From NCBI GenBank assembly GCA_900547035.1, contig URFM01000019.1:1-56390 (forward strand): a stretch of DNA of 56,390 bases, in the 5' to 3' direction. Below are positions 26,203-34,296 of this stretch, piece after piece; positions within the stretch are counted from its first letter, which is position 1; every line of letters begins with the position of its first letter. Position numbers and translations under genes: made by a program. A model generated the notes under the pieces. The model saw only the letters and a list, made by a program, of their open reading frames with translations, searched no databases and was not told the origin of the DNA. This DNA comes from an uncultured Clostridium sp. Lineage in GTDB: Bacteria > Bacillota > Clostridia > Lachnospirales > Lachnospiraceae.

Positions 26203-27540
26203 ATGAGCAAATACAGCAAGGATGACATTATCCGGATGGTGGAGGAGGAGGATGTGGAGTTTATCCGTCTCCAGTTTACGGACATTTTCGGGATGCTGAA
26301 AAATGTGGCGATTACCGCCGGACAGCTGCCTAAGGCGCTGGAAAACCGGTGTATATTCGACGGATCGGCCATTGAAGGCTTTGTCCGCATCGATGAGTCC
26401 GATATGTATCTTTACCCGGATCTGGACACCTTTGAGATTTTTCCCTGGCGTCCTCAGCAGGGAAAGGTGGCGCGCCTGATCTGCGATGTCTACGGAGTGG
26501 ATCAGAAGCCTTTTGAAGGGGATCCAAGATATGTACTGAAGCAGGCGGCGGCAAAGGCGGCGGACATGGGCTACACCTTTCATGTGGGCCCGGAGTGTGA
26601 ATTTTTCCTCTTCCATACGGATGATGACGGAAGGCCAACTACCAATACCCATGAAATGGCAGGGTATTTTGATGTGGCCCCCATTGACCTGGCGGAAAAT
26701 GTGCGCCGGGATATTGTAATGAATCTGGAAGCTATGGAGTTCCAGGTAGAGGCCTCCCATCATGAAATCGCGCCGGCCCAGCACGAGATTGACTTTGAGT
26801 ATACGGATGTGCTCCAGGCGGCGGACAATATTATGACCTTCAAGATGGCGGCCAAGACCATCGCCAAGCGCCACGGCCTACACGCCACCTTTATGCCTAA
26901 GCCCAAGGAGGGAGTCAACGGCTCCGGCATGCACATCAACATGTCCCTGGCGGATCGGGATGGAAACAATGTTTTTGTAGATCAGTCGGATCCCCTGGGA
27001 CTGAGCGCTACGGCCTACCAGTTTATGGCGGGAATCCTCCATCATATGAAGGGAATGACCATTCTTACCAATCCCCTGGTCAATTCCTATAAGCGGTTGG
27101 TGCCGGGATATGATGCTCCTATCTACATTGCTTGGTCACCTACCTCCAACCGCAGCTCCTTAATCCGGATTCCCTCGGCCAGGGGAGATAGCACCAGAAT
27201 CGAGCTGCGCTGCCCGGATTCGGCCATGAATCCTTATCTGGCTCTGGCAGCCTGCCTCCAGGCTGGCCTGGACGGCATTGAGCGGAAACTGGAGATTCCG
27301 CCCAGCGTAAAGGGAAATCTCTTTGAAGCAAGACCTTCTGATTTGGAAGAAAAGGGCGTGGAACGCCTGCCGGAGACGCTCGGAGACGCCATCGAGGAAT
27401 TCGCGAAGGATGGCTTTATCCGTCAGGTGTTGGGAGAACACATTTTCACCAAGTACCTGGAGGCAAAGGATAAGGAATGGCGGGAGTTTAGGGCAAAGGT
27501 GACGGACTGGGAAGTGAAGGAGTATCTTTACAAATACTGA
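26203..27540 (+). CDS. glnA: Glutamine synthetase type I
   Basis: Makes glutamine from glutamate, ammonia and ATP; it is the main ammonia-assimilating enzyme. The 445-aa length and absence of an adenylylation-type insertion fit the GSI-alpha form of Firmicutes. Motifs: FTDIFGMLKNV and FDGSAIEGF (N-terminal domain), GPECEFFLF (metal ligands), ASHHEIAPAQHEIDF, the ATP-binding FMPKPKEGVNGSGMHINMSL and NRSSLIRIP. RBS GAGGTG lies upstream. The ANTAR regulator follows by 34 bases, an arrangement seen in other clostridia. Confidence 0.97.
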   Translation: MSKYSKDDIIRMVEEEDVEFIRLQFTDIFGMLKNVAITAGQLPKALENRCIFDGSAIEGFVRIDESDMYLYPDLDTFEIFPWRPQQGKVARLICDVYGVDQKPFEGDPRYVLKQAAAKAADMGYTFHVGPECEFFLFHTDDDGRPTTNTHEMAGYFDVAPIDLAENVRRDIVMNLEAMEFQVEASHHEIAPAQHEIDFEYTDVLQAADNIMTFKMAAKTIAKRHGLHATFMPKPKEGVNGSGMHINMSLADRDGNNVFVDQSDPLGLSATAYQFMAGILHHMKGMTILTNPLVNSYKRLVPGYDAPIYIAWSPTSNRSSLIRIPSARGDSTRIELRCPDSAMNPYLALAACLQAGLDGIERKLEIPPSVKGNLFEARPSDLEEKGVERLPETLGDAIEEFAKDGFIRQVLGEHIFTKYLEAKDKEWREFRAKVTDWEVKEYLYKY

Positions 27541-27574
27541 TCAGGCAGCAGCATGAAGGCAGGGAGGTGAGGGC

Positions 27575-28117
27575 GTGACCAGCGTGATTGTGGCATTTTC
27601 AAAACCGGAGGATGGAAGGAGCATCAAGGGGATTCTGGCAAAAAACGGATACCAGGTCATCTCGGTCTGCACCTCCGGCGCTCAGGCCATTGCTGCGGCG
27701 GAGAGTCTGGATGAGGGAATCGTGGTCAGCGGATATCGTTTTGAAGATATGCTGTACCTGGACTTGCGCCAGTATCTTCCGGATCACATTGATATGCTGA
27801 TGATCTCCTCACCTAACCGCTGGAGAGGACAGGACACAGGAAATGTCATCTGTCTGCCTATGCCCTTAAAAGTCAGCGACCTTTTATCTACCATGGATAT
27901 GATGGTTCAGGCAAGAACCAAAGGCCGGGGAAGGCGCAGGCCAAAGGAGCGCAGCCAGAAGCAGCAGGAGATTATTCAGGAGGCCAAGGCTCTTTTGATG
28001 GAACGAAACGGAATGACAGAGGCGGAAGCTCACCGGTATATCCAGAAATGCAGCATGGACAGCGGCAACAATCTGGTAGAGACGGCCCGCATGGTTATCA
28101 GCCTGATTCGCTGGTAG
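27575..28117 (+). CDS. ANTAR-domain RNA-binding antiterminator, degenerate receiver domain
   Basis: 180 aa. The N-terminal ~115 residues have a response-regulator-like pattern, but the strand expected to carry the phosphorylated Asp reads GIVVSGYRF, so phosphorylation is doubtful. A basic linker (KGRGRRRPKER) joins it to a C-terminal ANTAR domain (IIQEAKALLMERNGMTEAEAHRYIQ), which binds paired hexaloop hairpins and prevents termination. GGGAGG precedes the GTG start. Location behind glnA suggests nitrogen control. The glnA leader in this window is too short to be its target, so targets probably lie elsewhere. Confidence 0.87.
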   Translation: MTSVIVAFSKPEDGRSIKGILAKNGYQVISVCTSGAQAIAAAESLDEGIVVSGYRFEDMLYLDLRQYLPDHIDMLMISSPNRWRGQDTGNVICLPMPLKVSDLLSTMDMMVQARTKGRGRRRPKERSQKQQEIIQEAKALLMERNGMTEAEAHRYIQKCSMDSGNNLVETARMVISLIRW

Positions 28118-28154
28118 AGAAGAAACGACTGAAATCGAAACGGAGAGGGAAGCG

Positions 28155-29003
28155 ATGAAATTTACAAAAATGCAGGGCATCGGAAATGATTATATCTATG
28201 TGGACTGCTTTCAGGAGAAAGTGGACCATCCCGATCAGGTAGCCCGTCTGGTCAGCGACCGCCGCTTCGGCATCGGCGGGGACGGCCTGATCCTGATTTG
28301 TCCTTCCGACAAGGCGGACTGTCGGATGGAGATGTACAATGCCGACGGTTCCCAGGGAGCCATGTGCGGCAACGGCATTCGCTGCGTGGGAAAATACGTC
28401 TACGACCATGGCCTGGTTCCGGAGGACCGGGAGACCCTGACGGTGGAGACGGCTTCCGGTCTCCGGACCCTGATCCTGTACAAGGAGCAGGAGGAGGGCC
28501 GTATGAAGGCAAAGGCTCTGACGGTGGATATGGGAAGAGCCCTTTTGACGTCCGAACTTCCGGAACCCATTCAGGTGGAGGGGCAGCAGCTGGAGTTTGT
28601 GGGGGTAAATGTGGGAAATCCTCACGCAGTCTATTTCGTGGACCAGGTGGATCAGGTGGATTTGGAAAAGCTGGGGCCTTCTTTTGAGCTTCATCCCAGA
28701 TTCCAGCCGGGCCGGGTCAACTCGGAATTTGTCCAGGTGCTGAGCCGGACCCATATTCGGATGCGGGTGTGGGAGAGGGGCAGCGGGGAGACCTGGGCCT
28801 GCGGCACCGGGGCAACTGCCAGCGTCTACGCCTGTATCCTCACGGGCCGCACCGAGGATAAGGTAAAGGTGAGCCTGGCGGGAGGCGATTTGGAAATCCG
28901 TCTGGAGCGGGAGAGCGGCCATCTGTTTATGACCGGCCCGGCGGTGGAAGTCTTTACCGGAAATATTGACATTCCGAAAAATTTATACTATGATGGTGAA
29001 TGA
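28155..29003 (+). CDS. dapF: Diaminopimelate epimerase
   Basis: Converts LL- to meso-diaminopimelate for lysine and peptidoglycan. The 282-aa enzyme has both catalytic cysteines: C71 in AMCGNGIRC and C216 in WACGTGATA. It also has GIGNDYIYVD, FGIGGDGLI and WERGSGETW. Purine-rich GAGAGGGA precedes the ATG. It lies 37 bases after the ANTAR gene and upstream of dapL, the preceding step of the pathway. Comparison with the Ser/Ser paralogue at 25246 is instructive. Confidence 0.96.
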   Translation: MKFTKMQGIGNDYIYVDCFQEKVDHPDQVARLVSDRRFGIGGDGLILICPSDKADCRMEMYNADGSQGAMCGNGIRCVGKYVYDHGLVPEDRETLTVETASGLRTLILYKEQEEGRMKAKALTVDMGRALLTSELPEPIQVEGQQLEFVGVNVGNPHAVYFVDQVDQVDLEKLGPSFELHPRFQPGRVNSEFVQVLSRTHIRMRVWERGSGETWACGTGATASVYACILTGRTEDKVKVSLAGGDLEIRLERESGHLFMTGPAVEVFTGNIDIPKNLYYDGE

Positions 29004-29019
29004 CGATTAGGAGCATATA

Positions 29020-29070
29020 ACTCTCAGGGACCAGGAAACGCAAGGAGGCGCGGTAGGGGTTCCTGAGAGT
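29020..29070 (+). other. Intercistronic hairpin between dapF and dapL
   Basis: ACTCTCAGGGACC (29020-29032) pairs with GGTTCCTGAGAGT (29058-29070) over 13 bp with one G-U wobble. The 25-base loop contains AAGGAGG. No proper T run follows. It may stabilise or process the message, or form a small leader for dapL. It does not fit the lysine riboswitch, which is much larger. Confidence 0.55.
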
Positions 29071-29106
29071 ATTTGTTATCACTAAGGTTAAGGAGGATTT
29101 GCACCA

Positions 29107-30324
29107 ATGTTTAAATTGAACGAAAATTATCTGAAGCTTCCCGGAAGCTATCTGTTCTCCACCATTGCCAAGAAGGTGGCCGCGTTCCAGGAGAGCCATC
29201 CGGACCGGGAGATTATCCGCCTGGGTATCGGCGATGTGACCCAGCCCATCGCCCCGGCGATCATCGATGCGCTGCACAAGGCGGTGGACGAGATGGGACA
29301 TGCGGAGACCTTCCACGGTTACGCTCCGGATTTGGGATACGGCTTCCTGCGGGAGACCATTGTGGAGAAGGACTATAAGGCCTGGGGCTGCGAGGTTTAT
29401 CCCGATGAGATTTTCGTCTCTGACGGAGCAAAGAGCGACTGCGGAAATATTGAGGAGATTTTCGACGACAGCTGCCGCATCGCCGTCTGCGACCCGGTGT
29501 ACCCGGTATATGTGGATTCTAATGTGATGGCCGGCCGTACCGGAGATTACGATGAGGCCACCGGAAAGTGGAGCCGGGTCATCTACATGCCCTGCACCGC
29601 GGAGAACAACTTTGTGCCGGAACTGCCCGAGGAGACTCCGGACCTAATTTACCTGTGCTTCCCAAACAATCCCACCGGAACTACCCTGACCAGGGACCAG
29701 CTCCAGGTGTGGGTGGATTACGCCAACCGGGTGGGAGCGGTAATTCTCTACGATGCGGCCTATGAGGCCTACATTACCGAGGATGACGTGCCCCACAGCA
29801 TCTACGAGCTGCCGGGAGCCAGAACCTGCGCCATTGAATTCCGCTCTTTCTCCAAAAAGGCAGGATTCACCGGCCTGCGTCTGGGCTTCACGGTGGTTCC
29901 TAAGGACTTGATGTGCGGCGATGTGCAGGTGCGTTCTCTGTGGGCCAGACGCCACGGAACCAAGTTCAACGGCGCTCCCTACATCGTTCAGAAGGCCGGA
30001 GAGGCGGTGTACTCTGATGAAGGAAACCGTCAGGTGATGGAACAGGTGGGCTATTATATGAGAAATGCCCATGTGATTTACGACGGCCTGAAAAAGGCCG
30101 GATACCAGGTGTTTGGCGGCGTCAATTCTCCCTACATCTGGCTGAAGGTGCCGGAGGGCATGACCAGCTGGGAGTTCTTCGATTATCTGCTGGACAAGGC
30201 CGGCGTGGTTGGAACTCCCGGAAGCGGATTCGGACCCAGCGGAGAGGGATATTTCCGGCTGACCGCCTTTGGAACCTACGAGAACACGGTGAAAGCGGTG
30301 GAGGCCATCGCAGCCATCAAGTAA
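29107..30324 (+). CDS. dapL: LL-diaminopimelate aminotransferase
   Basis: Forms LL-diaminopimelate directly from tetrahydrodipicolinate and glutamate, bypassing the succinylase or acetylase steps. The 405-aa protein is a class I/II PLP aminotransferase with LGIGDVTQPI, DGAKSDCGNIEE (PLP phosphate contact), CFPNNPTGT, and the PLP lysine in FRSFSKKAGFTGLR. AAGGAGG precedes the ATG. With dapF immediately upstream it completes the last two steps to meso-diaminopimelate. DapL is typical of clostridia, chlamydiae, cyanobacteria and plants. Confidence 0.96.
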   Translation: MFKLNENYLKLPGSYLFSTIAKKVAAFQESHPDREIIRLGIGDVTQPIAPAIIDALHKAVDEMGHAETFHGYAPDLGYGFLRETIVEKDYKAWGCEVYPDEIFVSDGAKSDCGNIEEIFDDSCRIAVCDPVYPVYVDSNVMAGRTGDYDEATGKWSRVIYMPCTAENNFVPELPEETPDLIYLCFPNNPTGTTLTRDQLQVWVDYANRVGAVILYDAAYEAYITEDDVPHSIYELPGARTCAIEFRSFSKKAGFTGLRLGFTVVPKDLMCGDVQVRSLWARRHGTKFNGAPYIVQKAGEAVYSDEGNRQVMEQVGYYMRNAHVIYDGLKKAGYQVFGGVNSPYIWLKVPEGMTSWEFFDYLLDKAGVVGTPGSGFGPSGEGYFRLTAFGTYENTVKAVEAIAAIK

Positions 30325-30339
30325 GGGAGAGTGGAGCTT

Positions 30340-30780
30340 ATGGATGACATTGACCGCAAAATTTTAAAGCTTTTGCAGGAAAATGCCAGAACATCCCTAA
30401 AAACCATTGCGGAGAAAACATTTCTCTCATCCCCGGCAGTCTCCTCCAGAATCGAGCGGATGGAGCGGGAAGGGATAATCCTGGGCTATGAGGCCCAGGT
30501 GGACCCCATTAAGCTGGGATATCACATTCTGGCTTTTATCAACCTGAATGTGCTTCCGGAGGACAAGCCCAAGTTTTACGCTTACGCCAATGGAGTACCC
30601 AATATTCTGGAATGCAGCTGCGTGACCGGAGAATACTCCATGCTGATGAAGGTGGCGTTTCCAAGCACCCGGGAGCTGGATATTTTTGTGGGTCAGCTGC
30701 AGACATATGGAAAAACCAGTACTCAAATTGTATTCTCCACTCATGTCGGTCCTAGGGGAGTGGACGTAGACAGCCAGTAG
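30340..30780 (+). CDS. Lrp/AsnC-family transcriptional regulator
   Basis: 146 aa: an N-terminal helix-turn-helix (ILKLLQENARTSLKTIAEKTFLSSPAVSSRIERME) and a C-terminal RAM ligand-binding domain (LGYHILAFINLNV, VTGEYSMLMKVAF). The ATG at 30340 has GGGAGA nine bases upstream; the GTG at 30331 is an in-frame alternative. It directly follows dapL, 15 bases after its stop, so it is probably in the same transcript and may sense an amino acid such as lysine. Confidence 0.9.
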   Translation: MDDIDRKILKLLQENARTSLKTIAEKTFLSSPAVSSRIERMEREGIILGYEAQVDPIKLGYHILAFINLNVLPEDKPKFYAYANGVPNILECSCVTGEYSMLMKVAFPSTRELDIFVGQLQTYGKTSTQIVFSTHVGPRGVDVDSQ

Positions 30781-30868
30781 AAAAAGACGGAGATTCTTTT
30801 TCGCAACTTTCAGACGAAGCCGGCATATGGTGTTATAGAAGTGCCATATGGTTAAAGGAGAGTCTGAA

Positions 30869-31651
30869 ATGGCAGATAGGAAAACCGTAATTTTGGATGC
30901 CGGTCACGGAGGAGCCGATCCGGGAGCTGCCTACATGGGCCGAAAGGAGAAGGACGATGCTCTGGCACTGACCCTGGCAGTTGGAAATAAATTACAGCAG
31001 GATGGCATCCGCGTGCTGTATACGCGGGTCAACGATGTGTACCACACGCCTTTGGAGAAGGCGGAAATCGCCAACCGTTCCGGCGCCGATTATTTTGTGT
31101 CCATTCACCGAAACGCCATGCCGGTTCCCGGAAGCGCTTCCGGCGCCCAGGTTCTGGTCTACGAGGACGCCGGGGTTCCGGCTATGATGGCGGAAAATAT
31201 TGGCCGCAGGCTGACGGAAGCCGGATTTCAGGATTTGGGAATTCAGGAGAGGCCCGGTCTGATTGTCCTGCGCCGGACTCAGATGCCGGCTGTCCTGGTG
31301 GAGGCCGGCTTTATTGATAATGAAAAGGACAATGAATTTTTCGACGAGAATTTCGATAAAATTGCCCAGGCCATTGCCGACGGAATCGAAGATACCATCC
31401 AGGCACAGGAAAACGCGAAGCCGGAATATTACCAGGTGCAGGTGGGAGCCTACCGGCAGCGGGGGCCGGCCGAACAGCTGATCCAGGAGCTTCAGGCCAG
31501 AGGTCTGCCTGCCTTTCTGGTTTTTGACGATGGATATTATAAGGTTCGGGTAGGCGCATTCCTGAATATGGATAACGGGGTTAACATGGAGCGGATTTTA
31601 AGGTCTATGGGATATCCCACCATACTGGTTAAGGAGAGAGCCGTCACATAA
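30869..31651 (+). CDS. N-acetylmuramoyl-L-alanine amidase with C-terminal SPOR domain, no signal peptide
   Basis: Zinc amidase that cuts the muramoyl-alanine bond in peptidoglycan. The Amidase_3 domain spans about residues 1-180, with zinc ligands in LDAGHGGADPGA and VSIHRNAM and the catalytic Glu in LVEAGFIDNEKD. A SPOR-like repeat (YYQVQVGAYRQRGPAEQLIQEL, YYKVRVGAF) follows, which in relatives binds denuded glycan. The protein starts MADRKTVILDAG, so there is no export signal. It may act after lysis, in the mother cell, or by non-classical release. The ATG at 30869 follows AAAGGAG. Confidence 0.9.
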   Translation: MADRKTVILDAGHGGADPGAAYMGRKEKDDALALTLAVGNKLQQDGIRVLYTRVNDVYHTPLEKAEIANRSGADYFVSIHRNAMPVPGSASGAQVLVYEDAGVPAMMAENIGRRLTEAGFQDLGIQERPGLIVLRRTQMPAVLVEAGFIDNEKDNEFFDENFDKIAQAIADGIEDTIQAQENAKPEYYQVQVGAYRQRGPAEQLIQELQARGLPAFLVFDDGYYKVRVGAFLNMDNGVNMERILRSMGYPTILVKERAVT

Positions 31652-31668
31652 GGCATATGGAAAGAGAA

Positions 31669-31720
31669 GGAAAGGCCTTCCCCCGGTAAAGACAAATTTG
31701 GGGGTAGGCCTTTCCTTTTT
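31669..31720. terminator. Terminator between the amidase and SleC-like genes
   Basis: GGAAAGGCCTTCCCCC (31669-31684) pairs with GGGGGTAGGCCTTTCC (around 31700-31714), followed on the plus strand by TTTTT. It ends the amidase transcript. It may also serve the convergent SleC-like gene, though the minus strand has only a weak pyrimidine tail. Confidence 0.85.
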
Positions 31721-32966
31721 ATACCAATTCTGCTATACGCGTAATTCCTACATAAATATGAGAGATTTTGTACCAGGTGGCGAAATCCACTACGCCGGTT
31801 TGAGGCAGGCCGAAAACGGACTGGAATTCTCTTACGGAATTGGCAGTGGCCGGGCCGTAAATTCCGTCGGGTCTTACCCGGGGAATGGCGGTGTAAACTG
31901 TGGCGATGGCGTCTAGTTGTTCCTGAAGCTGCTGCACCTTGGGACCGGAGCTGCCGTTTTCCAGGTTGTAGCCTGGCCAGGAGGAAGGGATGCCGGAAAT
32001 CATTTCCGCCGTATTGATGTAGATGGAGTCCCCGTAGAAATAACGGAGGATTTCGATGGGGCTGTAACCCTGCTGGCCGAGTTCACAGGAACCCCATTGG
32101 GTCATCCAATCCGGACACTGAACCTGCCTCCCGTCACAGTACTGGGTCAGAATCGGCTGGCGTACTCCTGGACGGGACAGGTAATTGTCAAAAATCTCGT
32201 CTACTATTACGGAGATGCTTTCATAGATATTCCTTCCATAAATCCATTTGTGGTCAAAGGCAGTGGAGGAGGTAATGGTAAAATCATATCCCTGGTTCCG
32301 ATACCACTCCGTGTAAACCCGGTTCAGGGTGAAGGACATGATGGCCAGTACGTTGGCGGTGATGGAGGCCTGAGGCCAGGTAGAGTAAATCTCGCTGGAG
32401 GCTACATTTTTGATATAATCCCGGTAAGGGACATAGTAATTCTTTGCGCTGGAATCCGTGGGCACACCGTCGTGAACTACAATTGTCTGAGGAACCACCA
32501 CCCGGCTTAAAACAATTTCCCCGCTTTCGTTGGTGGGCTTGATTTCCGCCTCGGCAATTTTAGGAGGATAACTTCCATATAAAGTATGGTCAGGAATGAC
32601 CACCGGGTTTTCCGGCTCCGGGTCTCCTGACGGGGTGAGGGCGGCTGGCTGTATGGCGGTAGCGTCCGCCAGAATCTCCGTTCCTGAAATTTCCAGAGGG
32701 TCAAAGCCATCGGCTTCGATGCGTACATTATAATCCGCATAGGGCCGAACGTCTCCGGGAGCCAGACTTAAATTTACCGGAGGAGCAGGGAGACGAACCT
32801 GTTCGGTCTGCCCGGATGTGTTAGTGGTCAACTGCTCTACGGTCTGCCTGGGATTTTCGGAGGAGGAGATGGTAATTCGGGCGTTCTGCACCGGAAAGTT
32901 GTTTTCGATGTTAATTACGTTAACCTGTAAAAGTCCGTAGGAGCTATTTGGTGTCTGATCTGCCAT
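31719..32966 (-). CDS. SleC-like spore cortex-lytic protein with C-terminal peptidoglycan-binding domain
   Basis: 415 aa. The N-terminal region looks like a carboxypeptidase-regulatory/beta-sandwich domain (GLLQVNVINIENNFPVQNARITI), the middle like the SpoIID-related catalytic region of SleC (YYVPYRDYIKNVASSEIYSTWP, ANVLAIMSFTLNRVYTEWYRNQGYDF, QWGSCELGQQGYSPIEILRYFYG), and the C-terminus is a PG_binding_1 domain (SGPKVQQLQEQLDAI, DGIYGPATANSVREFQ). SleC degrades the spore cortex during germination in clostridia. No typical signal peptide is seen. The equivalence to SleC is by domain order; substrate is inferred. Confidence 0.8.
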   Translation of the reverse strand: MADQTPNSSYGLLQVNVINIENNFPVQNARITISSSENPRQTVEQLTTNTSGQTEQVRLPAPPVNLSLAPGDVRPYADYNVRIEADGFDPLEISGTEILADATAIQPAALTPSGDPEPENPVVIPDHTLYGSYPPKIAEAEIKPTNESGEIVLSRVVVPQTIVVHDGVPTDSSAKNYYVPYRDYIKNVASSEIYSTWPQASITANVLAIMSFTLNRVYTEWYRNQGYDFTITSSTAFDHKWIYGRNIYESISVIVDEIFDNYLSRPGVRQPILTQYCDGRQVQCPDWMTQWGSCELGQQGYSPIEILRYFYGDSIYINTAEMISGIPSSWPGYNLENGSSGPKVQQLQEQLDAIATVYTAIPRVRPDGIYGPATANSVREFQSVFGLPQTGVVDFATWYKISHIYVGITRIAELV

Positions 32967-33107
32967 GTAATACCTCTTGTTTTTTGGTTATTATAATATA
33001 AGCGAGGGAAGAAAGAACTATGACAGCAGAGGGAAAATCCAATTTTATAGAAAGATGGGTGACAAAAAAAATCAGGTAAAGGCAAAAATATTTAGTCTCC
33101 AAAGTCA

Positions 33108-33136
33108 TTGCAAATTCATACAAAATCAAGTATAAT
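33108..33136 (+). promoter_or_regulatory. Sigma-A promoter of carAB
   Basis: TTGCAA (33108-33113), 17-base spacer, perfect TATAAT (33131-33136). It gives a leader of about 80 bases before carA. Confidence 0.75.
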
Positions 33137-33146
33137 CTTTACAATT

Positions 33147-33185
33147 TGGGCTGAGATCAGAAGAACAGCCCTGAAAGGAGCCCAA
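33147..33185 (+). promoter_or_regulatory. carA leader with two mutually exclusive stems
   Basis: The sequence TTGGGCTG near 33147-33153 can pair either with CAGCCC (33165-33171 region) as a short hairpin or with AGCCCAA (around 33179-33185) as a longer one. The two foldings exclude one another. No T run follows, so it would act on translation or stability rather than as a classical attenuator. No PyrR-binding-loop consensus was seen. Confidence 0.4.
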
Positions 33186-33224
33186 AGACACCCCACACGA
33201 TAAAGAAAGGACAGGTATTCCCAT

Positions 33225-34292
33225 ATGAAAGCATATCTCATACTGGAAGACGGAACTGTGTTTGCAGGAACCAGCATCGGTTCAACGAGGGAAGTGATCA
33301 GCGAAATCGTCTTTAACACTTCTATGACCGGTTATCTGGAAGTCCTGACAGATCCCTCCTATGCCGGGCAGGCGGTTGTGATGACCTATCCCCTCATCGG
33401 CAACTACGGAATCTGCCGCGCAGATATGGAATCTGCCAAACCCTGGCCGGACGGCTACATTGTAAGAGAATTATCCCGTATCCCCAGCAACTTCAGAAGT
33501 GAAGATACGATTCAGAATTTCTTGAAAATTCATGATATTCCCGGTATCTGTGGTATCGATACCAGAGCCCTTACCAAGATTCTAAGAGAAAAAGGAACTA
33601 TGAACGGCATGATCACCACAACAGAGTATGCCGATCTTACGCTGCCTATCCGCCGGATGAAGGAGTATCAGGTGACCGGAGTGGTGTTAAAGACTACCAC
33701 AAAAGAAAAATATGTGCTGGATGGACCCGGAAAGCGGGTTGCGCTGATGGACTATGGCGCCAAGCGCAATATTGCCCGGTCCTTAAATGAGAGAGGCTGT
33801 CAGGTAACGGTTTACCCGGCGGATACCCCTGCCGAGGCAGTGCTTGCGGACAAGCCCGACGGCATTATGCTCTCCAACGGCCCCGGAGATCCGCAGGAAA
33901 ACATTCAGATTATTGAGGAAGTAAAAAAACTGTATCAGTCAGATGTTCCTATTTTCGCCATCTGCTTAGGGCATCAGCTGATGGCCCTGGCTAACGGCAT
34001 GAGAACCTACAAGCTGAAATACGGACACCGGGGAGGCAACCATCCGGTAAAGGATTTGGAAACGGGACGTGTATACATCTCATCTCAGAACCACGGCTAT
34101 GTAGTAGATACCGCTAATCTGAACCCCTCTGTGGCGGTACCTGCGTTTGTGAATGTCAACGACGGCACCAACGAGGGATTAAAGTATACAGGAAAAAATA
34201 TTTTTACCGTTCAATATCACCCTGAGGCCTGCCCTGGCCCTCAGGACTCCAGCTATCTGTTTGACCGTTTTCTGAAAATGATGGAGGTGTAA
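33225..34292 (+). CDS. carA: Carbamoyl-phosphate synthase small (glutaminase) subunit
   Basis: Releases ammonia from glutamine for the large subunit. The 355-aa protein has the CPSase N-terminal domain (YLILEDGTVFAGTSIG, VFNTSMTGYLEVLTDPSYAGQ) and a class I glutamine amidotransferase domain with the nucleophile Cys in AICLGHQLMALA, then VQYHPEACPGP. A weak AGGA precedes the ATG. carB follows 4 bases after the stop. Carbamoyl phosphate feeds pyrimidine and arginine synthesis. Confidence 0.97.
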   Translation: MKAYLILEDGTVFAGTSIGSTREVISEIVFNTSMTGYLEVLTDPSYAGQAVVMTYPLIGNYGICRADMESAKPWPDGYIVRELSRIPSNFRSEDTIQNFLKIHDIPGICGIDTRALTKILREKGTMNGMITTTEYADLTLPIRRMKEYQVTGVVLKTTTKEKYVLDGPGKRVALMDYGAKRNIARSLNERGCQVTVYPADTPAEAVLADKPDGIMLSNGPGDPQENIQIIEEVKKLYQSDVPIFAICLGHQLMALANGMRTYKLKYGHRGGNHPVKDLETGRVYISSQNHGYVVDTANLNPSVAVPAFVNVNDGTNEGLKYTGKNIFTVQYHPEACPGPQDSSYLFDRFLKMMEV

Positions 34293-34296
34293 AGCA

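Noticed and set aside
29004..29106. Lysine riboswitch before dapL
   Set aside because: The element is about 50 bases; lysine aptamers are roughly three times longer and multi-branched.
30869..32966. Prophage lysis module (amidase plus wall-binding protein)
   Set aside because: No holin, tail or packaging genes are adjacent; the SleC-like domain order points to sporulation or germination instead.
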